The notes below the pieces were generated by a model. It was not told the origin of the DNA, made no database searches, and saw only the letters and a list, made by a program, of their open reading frames with translations. A stretch of DNA of 64,000 bases from contig NZ_JAHDAU010000003.1 of assembly GCF_021991835.1 (NCBI RefSeq), forward strand, positions 186,001 to 250,000, read 5' to 3'. Shown piece after piece: positions 52,649-60,045 of the stretch. Source of the stretch: Polaribacter sargassicola (GTDB lineage Bacteria; Bacteroidota; Bacteroidia; Flavobacteriales; Flavobacteriaceae). The stretch's first letter is position 1. Every line of letters starts with the position of its first letter. The translations under genes and the position numbers were made by a program.

Positions 52649-52954
52649 ATGCCTGCAAATACTAAATACTTAACAACAAGCGCTTGGCAAAAAACAGCAA
52701 AAATTACTGCTGGGTTAATTGGCGGATATATTATAACAGCATTATTTCACATATCATTAGCATTATGGTTATCTCCTTATCATAAAGAGGTATTAATTAC
52801 ATCTATTTATACTGTTTTTATTCTTTGGGGTATTTTATTAATTATCCCTTTTTTGTTTAAAAACGGATGGAAAGTATGGGGATTATACCTAATTATTTCT
52901 ATAGTGTTATATATCATCTATTTTTTAGGAAAACAACAAAACCCTTTTATGTAA
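52649..52954 (+). CDS. DUF3649-like inner-membrane protein of the iron module
   Basis: A 101-residue membrane protein with three predicted helices. The segment WQKTAKITAGLIGGYIITAL near the N terminus is the family-like part, followed by a helix ending in IIPFLF and a terminal helix GLYLIISIVLYIIYFL. Proteins of this type sit beside PepSY reductases in siderophore operons and are thought to assist iron release or passage; the mechanism is not established. Its TAA stop overlaps the PepSY ATG by one base (TAATG). Confidence 0.75.
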   Translation: MPANTKYLTTSAWQKTAKITAGLIGGYIITALFHISLALWLSPYHKEVLITSIYTVFILWGILLIIPFLFKNGWKVWGLYLIISIVLYIIYFLGKQQNPFM

Positions 52955-55026
52955 TGAGTAAAAAAAACTATAATATTTTTTTTAACACACATACTGTTAG
53001 CGGTATAGTTATTAGTGTTGCATTGTATGTTATTTTCTTTGCGGGTGCTTTTTCTTTATTTAAAGATGAAATTTCATTATGGGAAGAAGGAAAACCACTA
53101 CAACATATAGAAAAAAAAGATGTAAATTTTGATAAAATACTAAATAATTTACATCAAGAACACAATTTAACAGGTAGAGATTTATCATTAAATTTCAATT
53201 TTGAAAGCGATCATATTTCTATTACTTTAGAACCACAAAAAGACACTATAAACAATCAAAAAGATATAGAAAGAAAAGTCTTTTTTGTTAATACAAATAC
53301 TTTTGAAAGCAAAACTTACGAAGAACAATATAGCTTAGGAGAATTTATTTATAGGTTACATTATTTTAGACAATTGCCAATTATTGGTCAGTACTTATCT
53401 GGTTTTGTTTCATTGTTTTTCTTATTTGCCATTGTAACAGGTGTTATTGTTCATTGGAAAAAAATTATTCCTAATTTCTTTCAATTCAATCCTAAAGTAA
53501 CTTTAAAACGAATCTGGACAGATTCTCATACAGCTCTTGGGGTTATAGGATTACCTTTTCAATTTATATTTGCTGTAACTGGTGCTTATTTAGGTATAGG
53601 TCTTTTAGTGCTTTTGCCTGCTACATTTTTATACAATGGTAGTCAAGAAAAATTAATTGAAGATGTACGTCCTGCTAGAAAAACTTATGAATGGGTAAAC
53701 ACATCAAACCAAAAAGCTTTAAGTTTTAACACTTTTGCAAAAAAAACAAACGATAATTGGAATGATTTTTTCTTAACCAGAGCCTTTATTCGTAATTACG
53801 GAGGTAACAATATGGAGTATGTTTTAATAGGAGAACTAAACGACAACAAACGCTATATTGGTATTGGTAGAATTGTTTACAACGCCTACACAGGGCAAAT
53901 ACAAGAAGTTAAATCACCAGAAAAACTAGGCTATTTAGAAGATTCTCAAAGACTATTAGCTAGATTACATTTTGCAGATTTTGGTGGCTATTGGATTAAA
54001 ATAGTCTATTTTATTTTAGCTTTAATTACCTGTTTTGTTATAATAACAGGAGTTTTAATTTACATAGAAGCTCGTAATAAAAAGAGCATGACGTTAAAAC
54101 AACGTTTATTTACCGCTAAAGTTGGTCATATTTATTTAGCAATTTGCTTATCTATGTTTCCTATTATAGCATTATCCTTTTTATTGATAAAACTTTTACC
54201 AGAAGCATATATGGATCAAAGAATGAATATTTTGTACGCATTCTTTTTCACCTCTTGGTTAATAGCAACCCTCTTTTTTCGTTACAAAAGAGATAATTAT
54301 TTTACAAACAAAATAAACCTATTAGCTGGTTCAATTCTTGGATTCTTAATTCCTATAACAAATGGTATCGTTTCTAATAATTGGATTTGGAATACTTATA
54401 AAAATCATCAATATGAAATTTTATCAGTAGATATTCTTTGGTTAATATTATCAATAACAGCATTACTTATCTATTTAAAAATTAAACCAGCTGTTAAAGA
54501 ACAAAGTTCTTTTACAAAACATCCTATTGATTTTAAAAATCGAAAAAAATTATTATTAGAAGAAAAAAACAACCTATCTGTTACTAATAAAACAGAAATT
54601 ACAGATAAAAACTTACAAAACAAAAACCACATCTCTATGAGAACAAAAATTATAATACTTTGGATATTTTTAGCTATCGGATGGATTGTACATCACATTT
54701 ATGGTCTTTTTAACATCTACTATAACGAAACTTTAATGATTGAAGGTGCAACGGGAGATGTACCAACCGCGCATCATATTTACCGAATTTTATTTGAAGG
54801 TCTTTGTCTTCTTTTTGGATTATTAACCCTAGAAGTTTCTAAAAAATGGTTTAAATGGGTTTCTCTTATTTGGGCAATAATTACAGGTTTATACAATGTA
54901 TATCATTTTGTAGAAGCTATTATTTATGAGAGCACAAACATTTCAGAAATATTTATGTTAGCATTAGTTTCTATTGCAAGTATTTTCTTAATTAAAAATT
55001 TAATTAACTGGAAAAAAGAACTTTAA
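52954..55026 (+). CDS. PepSY-type membrane reductase with extra C-terminal four-helix membrane domain
   Basis: A 690-residue inner-membrane protein. The PepSY-associated TM region fills about 1-470: an N-terminal helix in TVSGIVISVALYVIFFAGAF, periplasmic PepSY domains, and the helix pair with VTGVIVHWKKIIPNFFQF and FVIITGVLIYIEARN. The family includes FpvG-like ferric-siderophore reductases. After a polar linker (about 525-560) a further domain starts near Met562 (MRTKIIILW) with about four TM helices and a HHIYG/HHIYR pair; I do not recognise it. It looks like a fusion of a separate membrane protein. I chose ATG 52954, which overlaps the previous stop; an upstream in-frame ATG at 52867 lies inside that gene. 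Confidence 0.85.
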   Translation: MSKKNYNIFFNTHTVSGIVISVALYVIFFAGAFSLFKDEISLWEEGKPLQHIEKKDVNFDKILNNLHQEHNLTGRDLSLNFNFESDHISITLEPQKDTINNQKDIERKVFFVNTNTFESKTYEEQYSLGEFIYRLHYFRQLPIIGQYLSGFVSLFFLFAIVTGVIVHWKKIIPNFFQFNPKVTLKRIWTDSHTALGVIGLPFQFIFAVTGAYLGIGLLVLLPATFLYNGSQEKLIEDVRPARKTYEWVNTSNQKALSFNTFAKKTNDNWNDFFLTRAFIRNYGGNNMEYVLIGELNDNKRYIGIGRIVYNAYTGQIQEVKSPEKLGYLEDSQRLLARLHFADFGGYWIKIVYFILALITCFVIITGVLIYIEARNKKSMTLKQRLFTAKVGHIYLAICLSMFPIIALSFLLIKLLPEAYMDQRMNILYAFFFTSWLIATLFFRYKRDNYFTNKINLLAGSILGFLIPITNGIVSNNWIWNTYKNHQYEILSVDILWLILSITALLIYLKIKPAVKEQSSFTKHPIDFKNRKKLLLEEKNNLSVTNKTEITDKNLQNKNHISMRTKIIILWIFLAIGWIVHHIYGLFNIYYNETLMIEGATGDVPTAHHIYRILFEGLCLLFGLLTLEVSKKWFKWVSLIWAIITGLYNVYHFVEAIIYESTNISEIFMLALVSIASIFLIKNLINWKKEL

Positions 55027-55035
55027 AAATATACA

Positions 55036-55557
55036 ATGAAAGAAATTGGGTTAATTTATGGTTCTGATACAGGAATGACAGAAGAAATTACAAGTGCTAT
55101 TATAGACAAATGGGATTTGTGCAACATTAATGTTATTGAAGTTTCTGAAGTTAAAAAAGAAGATTTTGATAAATACAATATTTTAATTCTTGGTCTTTCT
55201 ACTTGGTACGATGGCGATTTACAAAGCGAATGGGAATCTTATTATAACGAATTTAAAACAATAGATTTTACAGGTAAAACAGTTGCGCTTTATGGTTTAG
55301 GAGATCAATATGGTTATGGAGAATATTTTATTGATGGTGTAGGTATTTTAGCAGAAATAATATTAAAAAACAACGGTAATATTACTGGTTATTGGCCAAC
55401 TAAAGAGTATGCTTTTGAAAAATCTAAAGCCTTGTTTAATGATGATTTCTTTTACGGCTTGGCAATAGATGAAGATAATCAACCAGAACTAACAGAACAA
55501 AGAATAAAAGATTGGCTCTCTATCTTAAAAGACGAGTTTTCTTTCATCTTAAATTAA
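55036..55557 (+). CDS. Flavodoxin, long-chain type
   Basis: A 173-residue FMN electron carrier. The phosphate-binding loop is YGSDTGMTEEIT (9-20). The aromatic isoalloxazine loops are LSTWYDGDLQSEW and LGDQYGYGEYF, with the long-chain insertion in the second half (GYWPTKEYAFEKSKAL). It can replace ferredoxin when iron is scarce. Its place 9 bp after the PepSY reductase, at the end of the siderophore module, supports an iron-limitation role and perhaps electron supply for ferric reduction (inference). A strong terminator follows. Confidence 0.93.
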   Translation: MKEIGLIYGSDTGMTEEITSAIIDKWDLCNINVIEVSEVKKEDFDKYNILILGLSTWYDGDLQSEWESYYNEFKTIDFTGKTVALYGLGDQYGYGEYFIDGVGILAEIILKNNGNITGYWPTKEYAFEKSKALFNDDFFYGLAIDEDNQPELTEQRIKDWLSILKDEFSFILN

Positions 55558-55576
55558 CACATCACATTTTAAAAAA

Positions 55577-55612
55577 CAAAAAAAACGAACTTAAATTAAG
55601 TTCGTTTTTTTT
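55577..55612. terminator. Bidirectional terminator between flavodoxin and fabD
   Basis: AAAAAACGAACTTAA pairs with TTAAGTTCGTTTTTT in a stem of about 15 bp, with A and T runs on either side, between two convergent genes. Confidence 0.88.
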
Positions 55613-55630
55613 GTAATATATAATTTCTAT

Positions 55631-56518
55631 TTATTCTGCCAAAGCAGCACCAGAAGCTGCAACAGATCTATCAATCTTACGCATTAAACCTTGTAAAACT
55701 TTACCAGGTCCAACTTCAATAAATTCAGTTCCACCATCAGCAATCATTGCTTGTACACATTGTGTCCATTTTACAGGCGCAGTTAATTGAGCAATTAAAT
55801 TCTCTTTAATTTCTGCAGGATTTGTAACAGCTTTTGCAACCACGTTTTGATATACTGCACAAGTTGGCTCACTAAACTGAGTAGCTTCTATTGCAGCCGC
55901 TAACTCTTCTCTTGCAGGCTCCATCATTGGCGAATGAAATGCACCTCCAACAGGCAACAATAAAGCTCTTCTTGCTCCTTTTTCTGTTAATACTTCACAA
56001 GCTTTTTTAACCGCTTCTATTTCTCCAGAAATTACCAATTGACCCGGACAATTATAATTTGCCGCAACTACTACTCCATCAATTTCTGCACACGTTTCTT
56101 CTACAACCTCATCTGCCAAACCTAAAACTGCCGCCATTGTACTTGGTGCAATTTCACAAGCTTTTTGCATTGCCAAAGCTCTTTTAGAAACCAAAGTTAA
56201 TCCATCTTCAAAAGATAAAACTCCGTTTGCAACCAAAGCAGACAATTCTCCTAAAGAGTGCCCAGCAACCATTTCTGGCTGAAAAGAATCTCCTAAAACC
56301 TTTGCTAAAATTACAGAATGTAAAAAAATTGCAGGTTGTGTAACCTTTGTTTCTTTTAATTGTTCTGCCGTTCCTTCAAACATAATATCTGTTATAGAAA
56401 AACCTAAAATCTTGTTGGCTTTTTCAAATAATTCTTGCGCCAATGCAGATTTTTCGTATAAATCCAATCCCATTCCTGTAAATTGTGCTCCTTGACCCGG
56501 AAAAATATATGCTTTCAT
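55631..56518 (-). CDS. fabD: Malonyl-CoA:ACP transacylase FabD
   Basis: A 295-residue enzyme that loads malonyl groups onto acyl carrier protein for fatty-acid synthesis. FPGQGAQ lies at 6-12, the catalytic Ser88 in VAGHSLGE, the malonate-binding Arg in KRALAMQ (about 113), and the catalytic His in GGAFHSPMM (about 198). The ending EVGPGKVLQGLMRKI is typical. I chose ATG 56518. An upstream in-frame ATG at 56563 adds 15 non-homologous residues and falls inside a TATTTTTG -7 element. It stands alone, convergent with flavodoxin; no other fab gene is near. Confidence 0.95.
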   Translation of the reverse strand: MKAYIFPGQGAQFTGMGLDLYEKSALAQELFEKANKILGFSITDIMFEGTAEQLKETKVTQPAIFLHSVILAKVLGDSFQPEMVAGHSLGELSALVANGVLSFEDGLTLVSKRALAMQKACEIAPSTMAAVLGLADEVVEETCAEIDGVVVAANYNCPGQLVISGEIEAVKKACEVLTEKGARRALLLPVGGAFHSPMMEPAREELAAAIEATQFSEPTCAVYQNVVAKAVTNPAEIKENLIAQLTAPVKWTQCVQAMIADGGTEFIEVGPGKVLQGLMRKIDRSVAASGAALAE

Positions 56519-56560
56519 ATAATATCTATTTTTGTAACTATTTTTTCGTTTTATTATCGG

Positions 56561-56568
56561 CAAAAATA
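56561..56568 (-). promoter_or_regulatory. -7 element of fabD
   Basis: TATTTTTG on the minus strand matches TAnnTTTG and gives a leader of about 37 nt before ATG 56518. The -33 element is unclear. Confidence 0.5.
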
Positions 56569-56793
56569 CTCATTTTTATTAGAAGCTATTTCCTGCTTTC
56601 CGCACTCGCTTTTTTTTGATGTTCTTTTACACAAACATCAAGCATTTTTTCAATCTCATTTTCAAATCAAAAAGCATTACACTTTATTTTTTACATCAAA
56701 AAAAGAGCTCAAACAAATGCTGCAATCAGGGCTAAACACATCAATTAACACTTGGCTTTCTTTAACCAATAGAATATTTATTAATTTCGCTTT

Positions 56794-57495
56794 ATGAAAA
56801 CAAAAGACAAACTACTTGCTAACAGAATTTATTTAATCTTAGCAGCATTGTTTATTGCTTCTTTAGTTACTTCTAACTTAATTTTTCAGAAGTTTTTTTA
56901 TTGGTATCCTTTTCAAATAGAAATATTTAATGTAAAATTATTCGAAGTTTCGGTTGGTTTATTGCCTTACCCAATTACCTTTTTAATTACAGATATTTTA
57001 TCAGAAATTTACGGAAAAAAGAAAGCCAACGATGTTGTTATTGCCGGCATTTTTGCATCATTTTTTTCTTTATTAATAATATACGTTTCTAAAGAAGTGC
57101 CAGCAACTTCGTGGTCTCAAGTACAAGACAATACTTTTTTAAACGTTTTTGGCGCAGCGCCTTTAGCAGTTTTTGCATCTATGCTAGCCTATTTATTTGC
57201 ACAATTTATAGACATTAAAGTATATCATTTCTGGAAAAACTTTACAAAAGGCAAACATTTATGGTTGCGTAATAATTTTTCTACTTTTTCTTCTCAGTTT
57301 ATAGATACACTTACGGTTTTAGTATTATTATGCTCTTTTAATATTATAGCTTGGAGTCAGTTTATAGGACTTTTAATAAGTGGAGTTCTTTTTAAAATAA
57401 TTATTGCTGCGTTAGATACTCCTATTCTTTATTTTATTGTTTTTCTATTTAAAAAGAGATTCCATTTAAAAGCCGGACAAGAATTAACAGATTAA
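56794..57495 (+). CDS. Queuosine-precursor transporter (YhhQ/VUT family)
   Basis: A 233-residue inner-membrane protein with about six TM helices. The family signature is YPITFLITDILSEIYGKKKA after the second helix, followed by PLAVFASMLAYLFAQFIDIKVYHFWK and FSSQFIDTLTVLVL. YhhQ-type proteins import queuine precursors such as 7-cyano-7-deazaguanine for tRNA modification. Length is normal. The upstream region shared with fabD has no firm promoter. It is a single-gene unit as far as can be seen. Confidence 0.92.
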   Translation: MKTKDKLLANRIYLILAALFIASLVTSNLIFQKFFYWYPFQIEIFNVKLFEVSVGLLPYPITFLITDILSEIYGKKKANDVVIAGIFASFFSLLIIYVSKEVPATSWSQVQDNTFLNVFGAAPLAVFASMLAYLFAQFIDIKVYHFWKNFTKGKHLWLRNNFSTFSSQFIDTLTVLVLLCSFNIIAWSQFIGLLISGVLFKIIIAALDTPILYFIVFLFKKRFHLKAGQELTD

Positions 57496-57556
57496 TTTTT
57501 TATTTTTTGTAATCAATCTAAAAAGGTTTCGTCTAAAAAATCAGAAATTATAAAAA

Positions 57557-58267
57557 ATGAAAAAAATACTTTTAATACTTGTTGCAGTTTTTACTTTATC
57601 AAATGTAAATGCACAAACATCAATATTTAACAATTTACTACAAAAACACGTTACAAAAGATGGCGTTGTAGATTATAAATCTTTACAAAAAAACGAAGCA
57701 AAACTAGATGAATTTTTATCTTATTTAGCAAACACAGTACCAGATAATTCTTGGTCTGCCAATAAACAAAAAGCTTTTTGGATAAACGCATACAACGCAT
57801 ATACAATCAAATTAATTTTAAATAATTACCCTTTAAAAAGCATTACTAATATTAAAGTAAAAGGCAAAACTGCTTGGAAAACTCCATTTGCTAAAGTTGC
57901 TGGTAAAACTTATACGTTAGATGAAATTGAGCACGAAGTTTTATTTAAAAACTTTTTTGATCCTAGAATTCATGTTGGTGTAAATTGCGCTTCTGGTTCT
58001 TGTCCTCAATTAGCAAATTTTGCTTTTACAGAAAATAATATCGACACAGAATTAACACGTTTAATGAAGCTCTTTGTAAACGATGCTTCTAGAAATAAAA
58101 TATCAGAAAAGAAAATTCAAATATCTTCAATCTTCGATTGGTTTAAAGTTCATTTTACAAAAAACGGAACTGTTATTGATTTTTTAAATCAGTATTCAGA
58201 AACTAAAATTAGTCCAAAAGCAAAAATCAGTTATCTAAATTACGATTGGACTTTAAACGGTAAATAA
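57557..58267 (+). CDS. Exported DUF547 protein
   Basis: A 236-residue protein with a signal peptide (1-19, ending NVNAQ), so periplasmic or surface-located. The DUF547 domain (about 30-215) has the typical segments KQKAFWINAYNAYTIKLIL, LDEIEHEVLFKNFFDPRIH and the paired-Cys stretch NCASGSCPQL. Catalytic function is unproven; the fold is thought to be papain-like, and the conserved Cys and His are consistent with that. It lies 39 bp upstream of the AhpD-like gene and reads toward arsS, so the three probably form an operon. Confidence 0.88.
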   Translation: MKKILLILVAVFTLSNVNAQTSIFNNLLQKHVTKDGVVDYKSLQKNEAKLDEFLSYLANTVPDNSWSANKQKAFWINAYNAYTIKLILNNYPLKSITNIKVKGKTAWKTPFAKVAGKTYTLDEIEHEVLFKNFFDPRIHVGVNCASGSCPQLANFAFTENNIDTELTRLMKLFVNDASRNKISEKKIQISSIFDWFKVHFTKNGTVIDFLNQYSETKISPKAKISYLNYDWTLNGK

Positions 58268-58306
58268 TTTTTTATCTTTCCGTTTTTAATCTAAAAAAAC
58301 CAAAAA

Positions 58307-58642
58307 ATGTCTAAAACATATTACGATGCTGCCGATTTAAGAAAATTCGGAAAAATAACTGAATGGAACGAAGAATTGGGTAACAAATTTTTTGATTATT
58401 ATGGTAAAGTTTTCGAAGAAGGTGCTTTAACAGCTCGCGAAAAAAGCTTAATTGCTTTGGCAGTTGCACATACAGAACAATGCCCATATTGTATAGATGC
58501 TTACACTAAAGACGGTTTACAACGTGGTATTACAAAAGAAGAAATGATGGAAGCTGTGCATGTTGGTGCTGCTATTAAAAGTGGCGCAACTTTGGTACAT
58601 GGCGTACAAATGATGAATAAAGTTAACAAACTTGAAATGTAA
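58307..58642 (+). CDS. AhpD/carboxymuconolactone-decarboxylase-like protein linked to arsS
   Basis: A 111-residue AhpD-like protein with the redox pair C59-P-Y-C62 in EQCPYCIDAYTKDGLQRG, preceded by AREKSLIALAVAHTEQ and followed by EEMMEAVHVGAAI. Such CxxC members usually have peroxidase or disulfide-reductase activity. A subgroup accompanies the arsenosugar radical SAM gene, and its position 75 bp before arsS fits that. The DUF547 gene lies just upstream. Confidence 0.88.
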   Translation: MSKTYYDAADLRKFGKITEWNEELGNKFFDYYGKVFEEGALTAREKSLIALAVAHTEQCPYCIDAYTKDGLQRGITKEEMMEAVHVGAAIKSGATLVHGVQMMNKVNKLEM

Positions 58643-58652
58643 AGCAAGTATA

Positions 58653-58705
58653 CAGTATCGATTGGCTAAAAAGCAGTCTAACTGTTTTACTGCAATTGAA
58701 TACTG
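58653..58705 (+). other. Structured intercistronic segment before arsS
   Basis: CAGTAT (58653-58658) pairs with ATACTG (58700-58705), and ATTG (58661-58664) with CAAT (58693-58696) across a small internal loop. The enclosed part can fold as CAGT-CTA-ACTG or as GCAGT with ACTGC, two mutually exclusive pairings. It ends 12 bp before the arsS ATG and could affect translation; this is not a class I recognise. Confidence 0.45.
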
Positions 58706-58717
58706 AGAATTATAAAT

Positions 58718-59773
58718 ATGGCTACAAAATCACTTAAAGCAAGAAATAACGATATTGCTAACACTTCTCGTCAAATGGAAATTCTGTCTAACGGAATTTT
58801 TGCTGACGGAGAATTACCCACTTTTGCCGCAAAAATTAAAGAAACAAATCAGTTTCCTTTACGTCCTAAAAAATTAGAAATTTTGCAAATTAACTTAGGT
58901 TACATGTGTAACCAAGTTTGCGAACATTGCCACGTAGATGCGGGGCCAGATCGTAAAGAAATTATGACGGTAGAAACCATGCAACAATGTTTAAAAGTCA
59001 TAAAAAATACCGGTGCACATACGCTAGATTTAACAGGTGGCGCACCAGAAATGAATCCTAATTTTAGATGGTTTGTAGAAGAAGCTTCTAAAGCCGGAAT
59101 TAAAGATTTTATTGTTCGTTCTAATTTAACCATTATTAGAGCCAATAAAAAATATTACGATTTACCAGAATTCTTTAAAAAACACAACGTACATGTTATT
59201 TCTTCTATGCCACATTGGACACGTGGAAAGACAGACAAACAACGTGGTAATGGTGTTTTTGATAAATCTATAAAAGCATTACAAGAATTAAATGCTGTTG
59301 GTTACGGTATGCCAAATTCTGATTTAAAATTAGACTTAGTTTACAATCCTTCGGGAGCTTTTTTACCTGGAGACCAAATGGCTTTAGAAAACGACTTTAA
59401 AAAAGCATTAAAAGCAGATTTTAATATTGATTTTCATAATTTATTTGCCATTACAAACTTGCCAATTAGCCGTTTTTTAGATTACTTAATTGCATCAGAA
59501 AATTACGAAGATTACATGTATTCTTTAGTAGAAGCCTACAATCCGCTTGCGGTAGAAAACGTAATGTGTACAAACACGCTTTCTATTAGTTGGGACGGTT
59601 GGTTGTATGATTGTGATTTTAATCAAATGTTAAATTTAAAAGTTAACTCTAAAGTAAAACACGTTTCTGATTACAACGAAGAATTATTGCAAAACAGAAA
59701 CATTATTATAAATCAACATTGTTATGGTTGCACTGCTGGCGCAGGAAGTAGTTGCCAAGGTGTAGTTGCATAA
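58718..59773 (+). CDS. arsS: Arsenosugar biosynthesis radical SAM protein ArsS
   Basis: A 351-residue radical SAM enzyme. The [4Fe-4S] motif C64-x3-C68-x2-C71 lies in GYMCNQVCEHCHVDAGP. LDLTGGAPEMNP provides the SAM-binding GGE-like element (here GGA), and a C-terminal cysteine set in HCYGCTAGAGSSCQG (334-348) is typical of ArsS. ArsS is proposed to join a 5'-deoxyadenosyl group to dimethylarsenite in making arsenosugars. Some family members use selenocysteine; none is needed here, as the frame has no internal TGA. No arsM methyltransferase lies in the window. It follows the AhpD-like gene and precedes SusC after a 270-bp gap with a large hairpin. Confidence 0.93.
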   Translation: MATKSLKARNNDIANTSRQMEILSNGIFADGELPTFAAKIKETNQFPLRPKKLEILQINLGYMCNQVCEHCHVDAGPDRKEIMTVETMQQCLKVIKNTGAHTLDLTGGAPEMNPNFRWFVEEASKAGIKDFIVRSNLTIIRANKKYYDLPEFFKKHNVHVISSMPHWTRGKTDKQRGNGVFDKSIKALQELNAVGYGMPNSDLKLDLVYNPSGAFLPGDQMALENDFKKALKADFNIDFHNLFAITNLPISRFLDYLIASENYEDYMYSLVEAYNPLAVENVMCTNTLSISWDGWLYDCDFNQMLNLKVNSKVKHVSDYNEELLQNRNIIINQHCYGCTAGAGSSCQGVVA

Positions 59774-59802
59774 CAAATCTTACAATAAAATTTTATCTTT
59801 TT

Positions 59803-59859
59803 AAAAGAATCAGAATTAAGTAAAAATCATATTATTTTATACTTTTTTTTGATTCTTTT
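59803..59859 (+). terminator. Large imperfect hairpin between arsS and susC
   Basis: AAAAGAATCA (59803-59812) pairs perfectly with TGATTCTTTT (59850-59859). Inside, AAGTAAAAAT can pair with ATTTTATACTT with a bulge. A T-rich tail precedes the closing arm. It probably terminates or weakens read-through from arsS, though it lacks a clean U tract. Confidence 0.45.
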
Positions 59860-60045
59860 CTTATTTTAAAAATTACATTATTATTAAAAAATACAGGTTA
59901 TTTTTATTAAAAATTTATTGATTTTCTCAAAAACTAATTTTTAAATCAAAAACCAAGGATATTTCCTCTATTTTTTTGTACTTTGAGCAAATGTTGATTT
60001 TATCATCAATAAAAACCAAAATTTTTAGACAAAAACCATAATTGA

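Noticed and set aside
52867-52953. Longer N terminus for the PepSY protein from ATG 52867
   Set aside because: It lies wholly within the preceding membrane protein gene in another frame; ATG 52954 overlaps that gene's stop and gives the family-like N terminus.
56483-56797. 104-codon frame between fabD and the queuosine-precursor transporter
   Set aside because: It overlaps the fabD start and the transporter start, is rich in Phe/His/Ser from AT-rich non-coding DNA, and resembles no family.
58718-59773. Selenocysteine in ArsS
   Set aside because: The frame has no in-frame TGA; the C-terminal positions are ordinary Cys codons, so no recoding is needed.
59977-59984. Promoter for SusC at TTGTACTTTG
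   Set aside because: TACTTTG is one base short of TAnnTTTG and has no -33 partner, so I mention it in the SusC entry but do not call it as a feature.
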